Source: Exophiala sp. HKRS030 | Lineage: Eukaryota; Ascomycota; Eurotiomycetes; Chaetothyriales; Herpotrichiellaceae | DNA length: 64,000 bases | Direction of reading: 5' to 3' | Assembly: GCA_023897205.1 (NCBI GenBank) | Contig: JAHWDD010000016.1 | Span: forward strand, 1-64,000 | Part shown: positions 1 through 14,259 of the stretch, in pieces | How the letters are laid out: each line of letters opens with the position of its first letter | Position numbering within the stretch: the stretch's first letter is position 1 | Translations under genes and position numbers: made by a program | The notes under the pieces: generated by a model | The model's input: the letters and a program-made list of their open reading frames with translations, nothing else | What the model was told of the DNA's origin: nothing | The model's database searches: none

Positions 1-4010
<4,010 letters not shown>

Positions 4011-6009
4011 ATGGACGCAATGGAGCCCATCTCTTCCGACCTCACCGACTTCTCTCCCGAGTCAACCCCTTCTCCCATGGCTACTTCAAGCACGCCACCC
4101 CAGACATCAAGCAGCGCCACGTCAGCTCCTACTTCTGGTCCCAACTCAGCGCGTCGACCACCTCGAAAGAGTACCCTGACCCAACAGCAAAAGAACCAGA
4201 AGAGACAGAGGGCTACACAGGATCAACTTGTGACGCTAGAAGCCGAGTTTACAAAGAACCCAACTCCTACCGCAGCTACGCGAGAACGCATCGCGTCGGA
4301 GATCAACATGACGGAACGTTCGGTGCAGATCTGGTTCCAAAATAGGTATGTAGTCTCAACGGTGATTGCACGTGGTATTTTTGGCTAATTTATCTTGTCT
4401 AGTCGTCGACGAGCGAAGATCAAGATGCTTGCGAAGAAGAGCTTGGAGAGTGGTGAAGACTGTGACAGCATCCCAGAATCCTTGAGACAGCTGCTGGCCA
4501 TGCAGGCCATGGAATCTGGCAGACCTTTTCCTGGTCAACTCCTCCGCCGACCGGGCGGCCCAATGGCTCAGTACGGTGGCGGTGGAATGTTGATGAACGG
4601 AGATCCTAATGCTCAAGGCAAAGTTGGTGAGTTTTCCTGATCCCGAGGGTTTCGAGCATACTTCTGACGTGCCTACAGTCATCCAGCACTTCACCTGTCG
4701 ATCCCTGAGCATCGGTAGCTGGCGACGAGTCGGTCAGAACGCGATGGACCTCGTCATTTTCTACTCGCCCGACAAGGCTTGCATCACGTACTACATCAAC
4801 AACGACTCGGCTGGATACAAGATCGAATATCCATTCGCTTTCATCAAGAGCATTCAATTGGAACCTGGTGACACGGCTCCAAATGCCAATGGATCTCCAC
4901 CCCGGCCCGGCGGGCTTGTCATTGAGTTGACCAGGCCCCCGAATTTCTTCATGGACTCGTCCAACTCTGGAGGGTTCTACCAATGTGGTGACTTTACCGA
5001 AGATCAACAAGCCTCTCAAATCTTGACGCATCACCTGGGAGGTCACCCGAAGGTGTTGAGCGGACAGCTTGCTAAATTGGTCTCCCTCGAGTCTTTCCAG
5101 AACCGACATAACCCATTCGACATGAATGCTATGCCTGCGTCTGCACCAGTCTCACCCACCATGGGCATTGTCAGACCCGCGTCTCAACCTTCAGTCCAGT
5201 TTGCGCGGCCCCATCCTCCTCATGTCGGCATGTTCCAGGAACAATATGGTGTCAATCATCATCTTCACCCTGGTCGTATGCATCCTGGTCACAAGCGTCA
5301 ACGAAGTCGATCGGTACCCATCGCACTTGATTTCTCCATGCTTCACGGACCTATGCCTACATTCCATGTGCAGCAACCCTCACCTCAAATGACGCCCGAT
5401 CATCACAATCTCTTCCAGCCAATGCCTCAGCAGCCTGTGCAGACTCCAATCGGCCCAACCTTGCAGATTGATACATCTGCTGGTTACGGGATGGATTTCC
5501 GTCAGATGCCCATGTCCGCAACGGCCACATCACCGTCAGAATTTGCCAGCCCTGGCTTCTTCCCGTCCAACACGTCCCAAGGACCAATGCCTGCTTCTGA
5601 ATTCGGAACGCCCCAACAATTCAACATGCCCTTCCTCTCACCTTCCCCCATGGTCGATGGTCACATGATGCCTTCGTCTGTTTCTCCTATGCCTCACATG
5701 GGTCATCCGGATCCGGTCATTGCGGACCACTCACCTCCGTTGTCGGCACTACACCGCAGCGCCTCGGCCGACATGTTCAACATGGGCCATGACGGCAGTG
5801 GCATGATGGACGAGACATTGATGCTCGGCGAGATGTACTCGAAGCAGAATCTCAACATGCCCATGCCAAGTCCGGGGATTGACGAGAAAGGCATGTTGAT
5901 GATGAACGACATGTCGGAATTCCACACGCCGATGGAGCACATGGACATGCCAATGACGCCGTTTGGCACCATCGATCCGAACAGCCTGCAAGCTGGTCTA
6001 CATCACTAA
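4011..6009 (+). CDS. Homeobox transcription factor
   Basis: Three exons, 4011-4345, 4403-4627 and 4680-6009, give 629 residues. A homeodomain lies at about residues 52-118, with the recognition-helix core VQIWFQN followed across intron 1 by SRRRAKIK. Next come a conserved segment (AKKSLESGEDCDSIPESLRQ) and a second globular region at about 190-310 (ITYYINNDSAGYKIEYPFAF). The last 300 residues are rich in Met, Pro, His and Gln and look disordered, consistent with an activation region. The architecture recalls single-copy ascomycete homeobox regulators of development and nutrient response (Phx1/Pho2-like or RfeB/HbxA-like), but I cannot assign the ortholog. The start is the first in-frame ATG and has another Met three residues later. 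It probably acts in the nucleus. The spliced helix 3 carries two extra residues compared with the usual WFQNRRAK. Confidence 0.92.
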
Positions 6010-8275
6010 AGTTGACGAACAAAGCCCTTCCTGTAACAGTTTGAATGACCTTGATGCCTTCCCTAGAAATCTAAATCTTGCACCATCTTGTTGAATTCCG
6101 CCGAAAATCTGGAATCCTTCTCGATTTCCATTCAGCACTGTCCGGACGGCGCCAAAATCTCCTGTTATATATTGATATCGATATCTCCATGTTAGTACGC
6201 GCGGCCGAGTTTGCCTGCTGTCTGATAGCGTGGATAGCTGTCAATTCTGTTCTTGTTTCTCTCTGTTTGTTTCTGTCTAGTTACGCGGTCATGCATCGGA
6301 AACGACTCTTTTGTTTTTTGGGGTCTGGGTATCAATTTGAGAGAGGGAATTTTCTTTCTTGCCTATTATTTTTGAGATGTTGCACAAGAGGGTGTGGAAC
6401 GTTTTTTGGGGCGAGTACAACTTTTTGTTTCCTTTTTTCTTTTCCTAAAACAAAAACGCATCGAAGGGGGAAGTGAGAAGGGGACTTTGTTTGATATTGG
6501 AAATCAAAAAAAGAAATTTCCTCTCCGATTGTTTCTGCGGTCTCATCGATTGTGATAAGTCGCAAAGACATTTTCCTCCCCTTGGAAAGGATGCAATCTT
6601 GTGGTAGTGCACGGGACACGTCAAAGGGGGTGAGGATTGGTAATTCCTTTTCCATTCAAAGATAAAGCAAAGATCAAGACTGGGAATGATGCGACTTGTC
6701 TTTTTTTCTGCTTTTGTTCGTCAAAATGGTCGAGAGAAGTTTGAGAGTGGGCGTGTGATGGGAGGGGATATAGGTTATTTCATTTCATCTCCTTGGGTCG
6801 CTGTTGTTCTCCTTGGTGGTGGTGGTGGTGGGGTTGGATTGGCATAGCGGGTTGATTGATATTTAGTAGGTTGGTAGGAAGGTAGTTTTTCTACTCCTGT
6901 AGAAGAATCAGGATACATGAAATGGAACCAAGAGATTGTTTTACTCTGTCGTGGTAGTGAAGGTAAGGGGGAATGTAGAAGGAGAGGGGAGGCGAGTGGG
7001 AGGGAAAATGGTACACGTTATATCTTTCATTTTCCGGCTTCTATTTTGTTTTCGATGGTGATTTTAATATGATTAAAGATGGAGTATGAAGATATGGATA
7101 CACAAACAATTTAACTACCCAAGTAGTTTCCATGGTGAGATGAGATTGTGAAGTCGTGGTGGCGGCGGCGCGGGGGGGGGTGATTGTTTTTTTGTTTGAT
7201 GGGAAAGTAGTGAACTTGTGAAGATGGCAAAAATACTGTGGGCAATTTCTTTTTTTCTTCTTTCTCTACGGACTATTACGGAGGATATTTTGTTTTGATT
7301 ACCCTTGGGTACGGAGTACCTGGGTAGATTATACTGTGGGTGTTTAGGTACCCCGTAAGTACAGTACAAGTAGGAAATTGGGGCTTGTGCACCCCGTGCC
7401 GCCGCCGCCGCCTCCCTCCTCCTCATAGAAATTGTGACAAAACTCGACGTTGCCGTAATAAGGAGTCAAGTATCCGTACGGAGGTGTTTTGAGCCTCAAA
7501 TTTCCATCACCTACCTACCTAATGGTGGTGGTGGTAGTAGTAGTAGTACACCTATGATTACTCGGTCATTCAAGTTACAGTCGACGCAACACACACACAC
7601 ACATAAAGACTCGCAGAGAAGTGACTGTTTTTTTGTGGTGGTGAGTGTACCGAGAGAGTACATGCGAGGGGTGTACCTTACTTAGTAGAGATTACTCCGT
7701 TCCCCCATTTTATGAATATGAATCATCTTTCTTGTTTGTGGCAGTAATATAGTTACTCCTTGCCGTAGTTTTTTTATTTTTTTTTTGGCGGTACGGAGTA
7801 CATGATATTGATCGGGGGGTTCATTTCCCCCTTTGAAATTAGGTATTACCGACCTGTACGGAGCACGGAAGTAATAGGTACGGAGTGTCCCGTATTAATT
7901 TCAAGTATACTCCGTACATTGGGCGAGGCTGAGACCAGGCTGTCCGTGGCTTCGTCCTGTGGCGTCTATTGTTTTCTTCAACTCCTCTCTACCGGGGCTT
8001 TCGCCATCACTGCTACTCCATATTCAATTTTGATTGTTGATTTTTGATTGTGATAGTGCCATATTATGGACTAGTTACATAGTACAGAGTTGGTGTTTTG
8101 TGTGTAATCGCCGGTCATTGTTGTTTTTGTTTTGGAAAACAAAAAATTGAAATTGTCGCCTTGAGATTTCGAATTTCGAATTTCCCAAACACAAAAACAA
8201 AAACAAACCGCGTCTATATAAAAACACCACACCCTACTGGAATTTGCCACGAGTAGAACCCGGACCGAGTATGGC
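6010..8275. other. Non-coding 2.3 kb, homeobox 3' region and simple repeats
   Basis: No supported gene. It starts with the 3' untranslated region of the homeobox gene, which is long and T-rich. It contains GGT runs near 6818 and 7523, an AGT/GTA run near 7533, a CA run near 7590 and exact TACGGAGTA copies at 7310, 7792 and 7908. A TATATAAAA-like sequence lies at about 8214 on the plus strand. The end is the 3' flank of the leftward acyltransferase gene. Confidence 0.6.
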
Positions 8276-9970
8276 TCAAAACTCCTTTTCTTCAACAACC
8301 ACCCTCTCATTCGACATGTCAACCCCCAATTCCTCCGTCAAGGTCTCTTCGATATTCTTCATAAACTCCCTCATTTGAAGGTCATCATGATAAGAACCGT
8401 TCCAAACCACATGAATGTTCAACTTGGACTCGAACGTCCAAGCTCTCAAGACGATTCCAGGACTCAAAGGGTCCGCGAAGAAGTCCAAATCTGATATTTT
8501 GATCTTGATTTGTGATTTCTCAACCTCATCATCATCGTCGTCATCGTCATCACCACCACCACCACCACCACCACCACCACCACCACCACCACCACCACCA
8601 CATTGGTATTCGGACTTGATCGTTTCCCCATCAATCACACCCAAACCGGTAAAATAAGCCAACGAGACAGGTTGATCAGGTGGTGTCCTACTCCCCAACA
8701 TACTGACTTGCTCACTCGTCTCCTTTGAGTCTTGGTACATCCACTCTTTGTCGTTTGCGAGGTTGTATTGCCCCTTCAGGCCGAGGGCTCGGGTGATGAA
8801 ATCTTGTCCCGGCGGTACGACCAGCATCAACATCTGCGCCGACGACCAACATCCTTGGTCCCTGTACGGCGACGACCGAGGTAGACGGGTGCGGACTTGG
8901 GCTGGCATGAGGCAAGCGTAGTTTCTTTTTCGGTCGCGAATTGCCCGGTCACCGTTTTGACCACGTTCTTCTCGGAGATGAAGAGAATTTGATGAGCTTG
9001 AAGCGGAATACACGGCCCCAATGTGAGCCGAGTGGATGGCCGCCGTCACACTGATCCCGTGACTTTTACAAGACGCGTGTAACGTCTCGGTGGCATCGAC
9101 GCTGTATACGTGTCGGATCTCCTTGACCGGACCAAACGGTGTGCTTTCCCCCCCGTGATGATGCGACATTGGAAAATCCACACACGGTAAACTGGAAAAG
9201 TACTTTTCGAAATGCGCCGCGACACGTCCTTTGGACTGGGGAGTCGTCGTGGTGCTGTCGGGCATGAGTATGTCTTCCATCGCCGGCGTCAAGAGGGACA
9301 CCTCGTCTCCTGGTCGATAAGAAGACAACCTCGCGGCGATACTTGACGTCTTTCTTGTCGTTGTTGTTGTTGTTGTTGTCGTCGTCGTCTCTGTTGTCAA
9401 AAGATCCGCCGCGAATGAAAAGATGTTGTCCAGTATCTTGAACGCCCCAGCCGCCTCGGTCCTCCAGTGACTAACATACAGAATCAATGTACCTCGAAAC
9501 ATGCCCCGGTCGTCGTCGTCGTCGTCGTCGGCTTCTAGACTGCTACTGCTGCCGCGGGTTGAATGCGAAATGAGTTGACATACAGGCAAGAGTTCGATTC
9601 GTTGTTGCATCTCCCTCACCGCGCTTTGGACCGTCGTGTCAGGCTCGCCGGACACGATGAACGTTCGTTCCACCCAAGCATCCAACTCGGACGGTGAGGG
9701 TACATGGTACACTTTATCACACCCGTCCTCGAATGTCGTCGCTATGTCCGGAGATTTCAACAGACGAAACGCTTTCCACGCCGTTCGAAAGGCCGAAATC
9801 ACTTTCAGACGTGACCGGTGGGAGACTGTGAAATCCACAAAGGCGTTGATCCTGATCAGTTCTCTCGGTGACGGGCGAAAAGCTTCCACGGCCGCCACCA
9901 TGCCCTTTTCTGAAACGCTCAAGGGTCTTTTGAATGTGCCAGGCACGCCGGGGGATTCTCTCCAGGCCAT
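8276..9970 (-). CDS. Condensation/BAHD-like CoA-dependent acyltransferase
   Basis: A single uninterrupted frame of 564 residues. The fold signature matches the chloramphenicol-acetyltransferase-like superfamily that includes fungal condensation domains and trichothecene O-acetyltransferase-like enzymes. The HxxxD region is visible as SHWRTEAAGAF around residues 167-178, so the usual Asp is Glu and the following Gly is Ala. C-terminal to it are a conserved bridge region (YACLMPAQVRTRL) and a late segment ending in LNIHVVWNGSYHDD. Three low-complexity inserts interrupt the fold: an Asp run near residue 150, a Thr run near 200 and a Gly run followed by an Asp run near 460-485. The family transfers acyl groups to alcohols or amines, often in secondary metabolism. 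The substrate is unknown here. An in-frame stop lies just upstream of the chosen ATG. Activity is uncertain because of the altered motif. Confidence 0.72.
   Translation of the reverse strand: MAWRESPGVPGTFKRPLSVSEKGMVAAVEAFRPSPRELIRINAFVDFTVSHRSRLKVISAFRTAWKAFRLLKSPDIATTFEDGCDKVYHVPSPSELDAWVERTFIVSGEPDTTVQSAVREMQQRIELLPVCQLISHSTRGSSSSLEADDDDDDDRGMFRGTLILYVSHWRTEAAGAFKILDNIFSFAADLLTTETTTTTTTTTTTRKTSSIAARLSSYRPGDEVSLLTPAMEDILMPDSTTTTPQSKGRVAAHFEKYFSSLPCVDFPMSHHHGGESTPFGPVKEIRHVYSVDATETLHASCKSHGISVTAAIHSAHIGAVYSASSSSNSLHLREERGQNGDRAIRDRKRNYACLMPAQVRTRLPRSSPYRDQGCWSSAQMLMLVVPPGQDFITRALGLKGQYNLANDKEWMYQDSKETSEQVSMLGSRTPPDQPVSLAYFTGLGVIDGETIKSEYQCGGGGGGGGGGGGGGGGDDDDDDDDEVEKSQIKIKISDLDFFADPLSPGIVLRAWTFESKLNIHVVWNGSYHDDLQMREFMKNIEETLTEELGVDMSNERVVVEEKEF
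8527..8602. repeat. GAT/GAC and GGT trinucleotide tracts inside the acyltransferase
   Basis: On the gene strand a GGT run of about 17 Gly codons is followed directly by eight Asp codons. The plus strand shows CAC repeats next to TCATCGTCG repeats. Pure codon repetition suggests recent slippage expansion and probable length polymorphism. Confidence 0.9.
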
Positions 9971-10478
9971 ATTGACAAAAGAATAGCTGCTGGTCAGGAG
10001 AATGGTTCATACAGTAATGCTGAGGTTGGATGTCTCGCTTTCTCTCTTGTTCTTTTTCTCCCTCTGCTTTTTCCTTATGGCGTTGGAACCGATTATAATA
10101 GAAGAGCCACTTACTCTCCTGGAGGGAATAAAAAGTGTCTTTTTATTTTTTATTTTTTTCTGTTAAAAAAAAGCAATGATGAGGTTAGATAAATTCAATC
10201 CTCAGAGTTTGAGGATTGAGATTGCTAAACTGGATCAGGAAACTGGTGCACAGAAAGTTAATTATATTCGGACGAAGCAGCTCGCACATTCACGTCGTGT
10301 ATTCTTGAATCTATCTATCTGAGATACTCGGGAAAAATATACATACTCAGTGTCTCTTAAACCTCATCACTTTCAAGATCTATGAAGATGAGACCTGCTA
10401 ACCATATGCTGTTGCACTTTCTTACCTAATCACACTTTTTTCCCCCGCCGAATAAACATATGAGGAAAGACTTGTTTG
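9971..10478. other. Intergenic, acyltransferase 5' flank and Kelch gene 3' flank
   Basis: About 500 bases between two leftward genes. It contains T-rich tracts near 10140 and no open frame worth calling. It should hold the acyltransferase promoter on the left part and the Kelch terminator region on the right. Confidence 0.6.
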
Positions 10479-11987
10479 TTATTCAACTGTAACGACCCAA
10501 CCTTCACCTACAACCGACTCTCCTCTTCTACCTCCCCAAATGACAAAAACATTACCTCCTTGATCATTCCAAACGTCACAGCCAAAATCACTCAGACCAT
10601 CCGGCCAGCCCGCATCGACTTCTTTGCCTATCTCGTTCCTCTCCTCCTGCTGGTGCTGAGCCCCTTTCGAATCACTCTTCTTGGCCAGCTCACACTTCGC
10701 CCAGGTATGCTCACCAGAGCTCCATGAATCCTTTGCGCGACTAACGAAATCTCTGATCTTGTCCTTGATACCTGCTGCCGAATTTCCCTCGGACTGAGTC
10801 TGGAATGACCAAAAATCATTAAGCTCGCCCGATTTCACTTCTTTACCCATGAAGTAAAGAAGGTATTGTCGGCCTGCCCCGGTAGTGATGGGCACCAACC
10901 CGGCAGAAGGCCTGGGCATAGGAAGCTGCGATGAGGTTGTGTTTGTGGTCTGGGATGAATCTGTGGCTTCTGTGCCAAAGCTGATGACTTGCCATTTCCC
11001 ATCTCCTTTCAAGCCTATCCCCAGCACTGACGCATTGTTTGTTTTCGGACCACCAGGTAGATCGGTGTTAGTATTCGGCGGGCCGGGATCATGTTCTGCC
11101 AGGTCCAGGTACATGGCTCGACCGAAACCATCGCCGAGTCTCCATAGTCTGTTGTCGACGTGCACGATTCTTCCCTCGTTGGCGACTTCCAAAGGACCAG
11201 GGTCTGGGATGTCAGGCAACCTGGTCCACACCCGTGTTCCAACATCGAAAGCCCAGGTATCTCGCAGCTCTGTAGAGAGAGCATCACCACCACCATCTGC
11301 GCCAGTACTACCTCCGTGAATGAAAATCGTGCCGTGGGCGGTGACCTTGGGGCCATCGGGGAGCGACGCAGGTCGAGGATGCAGGGAGGATGTGGCGGTG
11401 TGGTTGAATCTCGGTGAGGGTAGACCATCCCGACATTTTGAAGTGTCGGCTGTCAGAGTACTGTAGGTATTGGTTGTCGTGTCGAAAACGAGAAACTGGT
11501 CTGAGGATTGAGGATGAATATCATGGGCAGATTGGTCTGCTGTCACGCCTTTTCCACCCCAGACGTAGAGTTTGTCGTCGATGGCTGTCGTAGTATGACC
11601 TATCCTATTGAAATGGAAAGAAGAACGACGGGTCTCTTCGACTCTGACCTGAGGATCAAGTGGACGGTCATCATTCTTGAATTCTGGTTGGATACCCTCG
11701 AGGTCCTGGGGAGCCAGATCTCCTTCGCCGTCGGTGGAGGAAGCGACTGGTAAGGTGAGGCTGACGACAGTGTTGGCCTGCTCGTTGCCACCAATGACAT
11801 ATGCTTTTCCCTTGACGATATTGAGGGTGTGTCCCGATCTGGCAATGTCGTGTTTGTGGCTTGGAGATGAGATTTTGTGGAAAGTGAGATGTAAAGGGGA
11901 GGTCGATTTGGACACGGCTAATGCTCCCACCGCAGCTCCTTCGACGACTGTCTCGGCCGCGTAGAGACCTGCTGCTACTTCTGCCAT
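10479..11987 (-). CDS. Kelch-repeat beta-propeller protein
   Basis: One exon, 502 residues. Kelch-type blades are visible as repeated R-x-GHT...V-x-GG units: RSGHTLNIVKGKAYVIGG near residue 50, RIGHTTTAIDDKLYVWGG near 130, RFNHTATS...GTIFIHGG near 190-225, a divergent blade with VHVDNRLWRLGDG near 275, and a last one ending in NVFVIWGG near 485. There is no signal peptide. The N-terminal Ala/Val-rich stretch (AAGLYAAETVVEGAAVG) is not a clear membrane segment. Such proteins are usually cytosolic scaffolds, and the partner here cannot be read from the sequence. Its start is divergent from the haloperoxidase-like gene, with 850 bases between them. Confidence 0.85.
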   Translation of the reverse strand: MAEVAAGLYAAETVVEGAAVGALAVSKSTSPLHLTFHKISSPSHKHDIARSGHTLNIVKGKAYVIGGNEQANTVVSLTLPVASSTDGEGDLAPQDLEGIQPEFKNDDRPLDPQVRVEETRRSSFHFNRIGHTTTAIDDKLYVWGGKGVTADQSAHDIHPQSSDQFLVFDTTTNTYSTLTADTSKCRDGLPSPRFNHTATSSLHPRPASLPDGPKVTAHGTIFIHGGSTGADGGGDALSTELRDTWAFDVGTRVWTRLPDIPDPGPLEVANEGRIVHVDNRLWRLGDGFGRAMYLDLAEHDPGPPNTNTDLPGGPKTNNASVLGIGLKGDGKWQVISFGTEATDSSQTTNTTSSQLPMPRPSAGLVPITTGAGRQYLLYFMGKEVKSGELNDFWSFQTQSEGNSAAGIKDKIRDFVSRAKDSWSSGEHTWAKCELAKKSDSKGAQHQQEERNEIGKEVDAGWPDGLSDFGCDVWNDQGGNVFVIWGGRRGESVVGEGWVVTVE

Positions 11988-12840
11988 GGTCGATACGTAC
12001 TATGAGGTGTGTCTGAGTGCGGTGAGATTAGGATTATCTACCAAGTGAACCTGAAGTTCGTGTTTGTAGTCCAGATTGAAGACCACGAGTAAACACGAGT
12101 ACGAGTACGAATACAAGATACGAAATGATGTCACGTCTAAACACTCCATGTTATGATGCAATAATCGTCAAGGGTTTATTGTATTTACTCCGTATCAAAA
12201 CATGATCCTATGAGGGCAGTGCGAGTCACACAATTCTCTGAATGTAGGTACGGATCAAGACAATGTTCAGGTCGATTGAAGGCCTCGTTCCAAGCTCCTC
12301 TCTACTCGTCCAAGGAATTCAAACATATTAATAAGGCAGATGATTGATCAGTCATTTGATCGACATACATACGGATAGTCACGACCCCCCCATGCATCTT
12401 CCCGCCAGCCACACGCCATGTATACGTAAAAACCTGCAGAAACGCGGTGACACCGTCATCCCAACCTGGTTTGAGGCGCCTGCACAAACTCATCAAGGAT
12501 GCGCCTTAGTTTGGCAGGAGAGTAAATTAACTGGTAGGTTCACGGGGTAATAAAACTGGGAAAATACCTTTGGTGGGCAGCGTGGCTTGTTCTTCTGACC
12601 TTTAAGCTCCTGCTCCTGCACCTGTCACGAGGATGAGAATCAAGGCAAGAGCTTTCTTCGCTTCTGTTTGATCCCTATACAAAAAGTCAACAGGTTCCTT
12701 TCCTTCTGACCAACTCGACACTCTCTTCCGTAACCACTGCAAGACCAAATCAGCCGACAGCTTACAGTATACTCAAGACCTGCCATCCTGTTACCAAACT
12801 ACTAAATTCACTTGTATTCAACACCATCACAGGCTTCACA
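11988..12840. other. Divergent promoter, Kelch gene and haloperoxidase-like gene
   Basis: An 853-base region with genes leaving in both directions. It holds a TACTCCGTA copy at 12186 and a CGAGTA-rich patch near 12090-12110. I see no reading frame with support. Confidence 0.6.
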
Positions 12841-13710
12841 ATGTCCACGACGGAGGAAAAAAAATCTGAATCGGGCACGACGACGTTACAAGGGTCCCTC
12901 CCTCTCGACACGGGAACATACCAAACTCCTCCACCCTCCGCCTTGCGCAGTGCGTGCCCCATGATCAACGCCCTCGCCAACCACGGCTACCTCCCCCGCG
13001 ACGGACGACAAGTCACCGCGGCTGATCTCGAATCCGCCATGTCTCTAGTCGGCCTCAGCCCTTTCCTGGGAGGTCTATTCAGCAATGCCGTGTTTCTCGA
13101 GCACCCGACCCCCGATTCACCCAAACCGTCACTTTTCTCTCGTCTTCGTGCCATTCTACGCAATCCGTGGGAAATCCTCCCCCATCGTCTCGGCGTCATT
13201 CTGCCGGGACAGGCAGAGACAACGTCTGCGGAGAACCCACCCATCAGGGCCCCGACACTCACATTGGCCGACCTCTCCCTCCACGGCGCCATCGAGCATG
13301 ACGTCTCTCTCTCCCGCCGCGACGAGGCCCAAGGTGACAACCACACTCCTCAGCATGACTTGATCTACGAGATCATGGCTGCGTCCAACGGCGATAAGAC
13401 GCTCACCATGGATGACCTGTGCGCTTTGAGGAAACGCCGGATCCGGACGCAACGAACCGACAATCAGGAATTGCAGTACGGCAGCTTCGAACACGAACTG
13501 GGATGCGGTGAGATTGCGTTGATGCTGAAGATTTTCGGCGACGGAGAGAGCGTGAAGCGGGACTACTTGCAAGCCTTCTTCGCCGAGGAGAGATTGCCTC
13601 TTGCAGAAGGTTGGGACATGACGAGGAGAAGATCGTGGTGGAAGAGGTTGGGTCTTGTCGAGTTGAAATGGACCGTCGAACAGGTCAAGAAGAGGATTGG
13701 CAAGGTATAG
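12841..13710 (+). CDS. Haloperoxidase-family haem-thiolate protein, no signal peptide
   Basis: A single exon of 289 residues, typical of the short fungal chloroperoxidase/unspecific peroxygenase family. Near residue 40 the haem-ligand motif appears as SACPMINALANHGYLPRDG, where Cys is the expected axial thiolate ligand. The second family motif, EHDVSLSRRD, is near residues 147-156 and supplies the acid-base Glu. Most characterised members are secreted, but this one starts MSTTEEKKSESGTTT and has no hydrophobic leader, so it is probably intracellular, like peroxidase-like members found in some secondary-metabolite clusters. The substrate is not predictable. It converges on IDI1. The two motifs are clear, and the reaction is inferred from the family. 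Confidence 0.86.
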   Translation: MSTTEEKKSESGTTTLQGSLPLDTGTYQTPPPSALRSACPMINALANHGYLPRDGRQVTAADLESAMSLVGLSPFLGGLFSNAVFLEHPTPDSPKPSLFSRLRAILRNPWEILPHRLGVILPGQAETTSAENPPIRAPTLTLADLSLHGAIEHDVSLSRRDEAQGDNHTPQHDLIYEIMAASNGDKTLTMDDLCALRKRRIRTQRTDNQELQYGSFEHELGCGEIALMLKIFGDGESVKRDYLQAFFAEERLPLAEGWDMTRRRSWWKRLGLVELKWTVEQVKKRIGKV

Positions 13711-14259
13711 ATATGGAATGGAGAGATATGCCTTGCCGGGCCATTCGGAAGCACTTTGTCGCGGGTTTGAGATATCGATATCGTGAGTTCTCGGAACTTG
13801 AGGCGTACGGAGGACATGTGGCTTTCTTTCTTTGTTATGGTCGCTACGATGCCGTGGTCGTGTTAAGTATATCCATGAATATAGATACCCAAGTCAGTAG
13901 TCAGTAGTCGGCGTGATGATGAACATTCCCTCTCAATACGAAGTACTAATGGAGAACTTCCATGTCACGATAGCCAACGTAATCCAACCTAAAGTGCTAC
14001 AGTGTCGCTGGTGAAAGAAAGAGACATCAAATCAGATTGTTGTTCTTGCTAATTTCCGTTTCATTAGGGTATCGTATGCATAGGTAAACGTGAGGTCTCT
14101 CTTCCCCCTTACTCCCTCTTTCCCATCTCCTTTTTTCCTCTTCTAGTACCTCTTCTCAAGAGTGTGATACTGTCCGAGGGGAAAGAAAAACACTACCGCT
14201 TCTTCCTTGTATGCCAAATTTTTTTTCATTTTTTTTTATTTTTTTAAAAAGAAGGAGGG
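13711..14259. other. Convergent 3' region, haloperoxidase-like gene and IDI1
   Basis: The 549 bases contain 3' untranslated sequence of two converging genes. A T-rich run with a terminal A5 (about 14217-14247) abuts the IDI1 stop and may act in 3'-end formation. No gene is seen. Confidence 0.6.
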
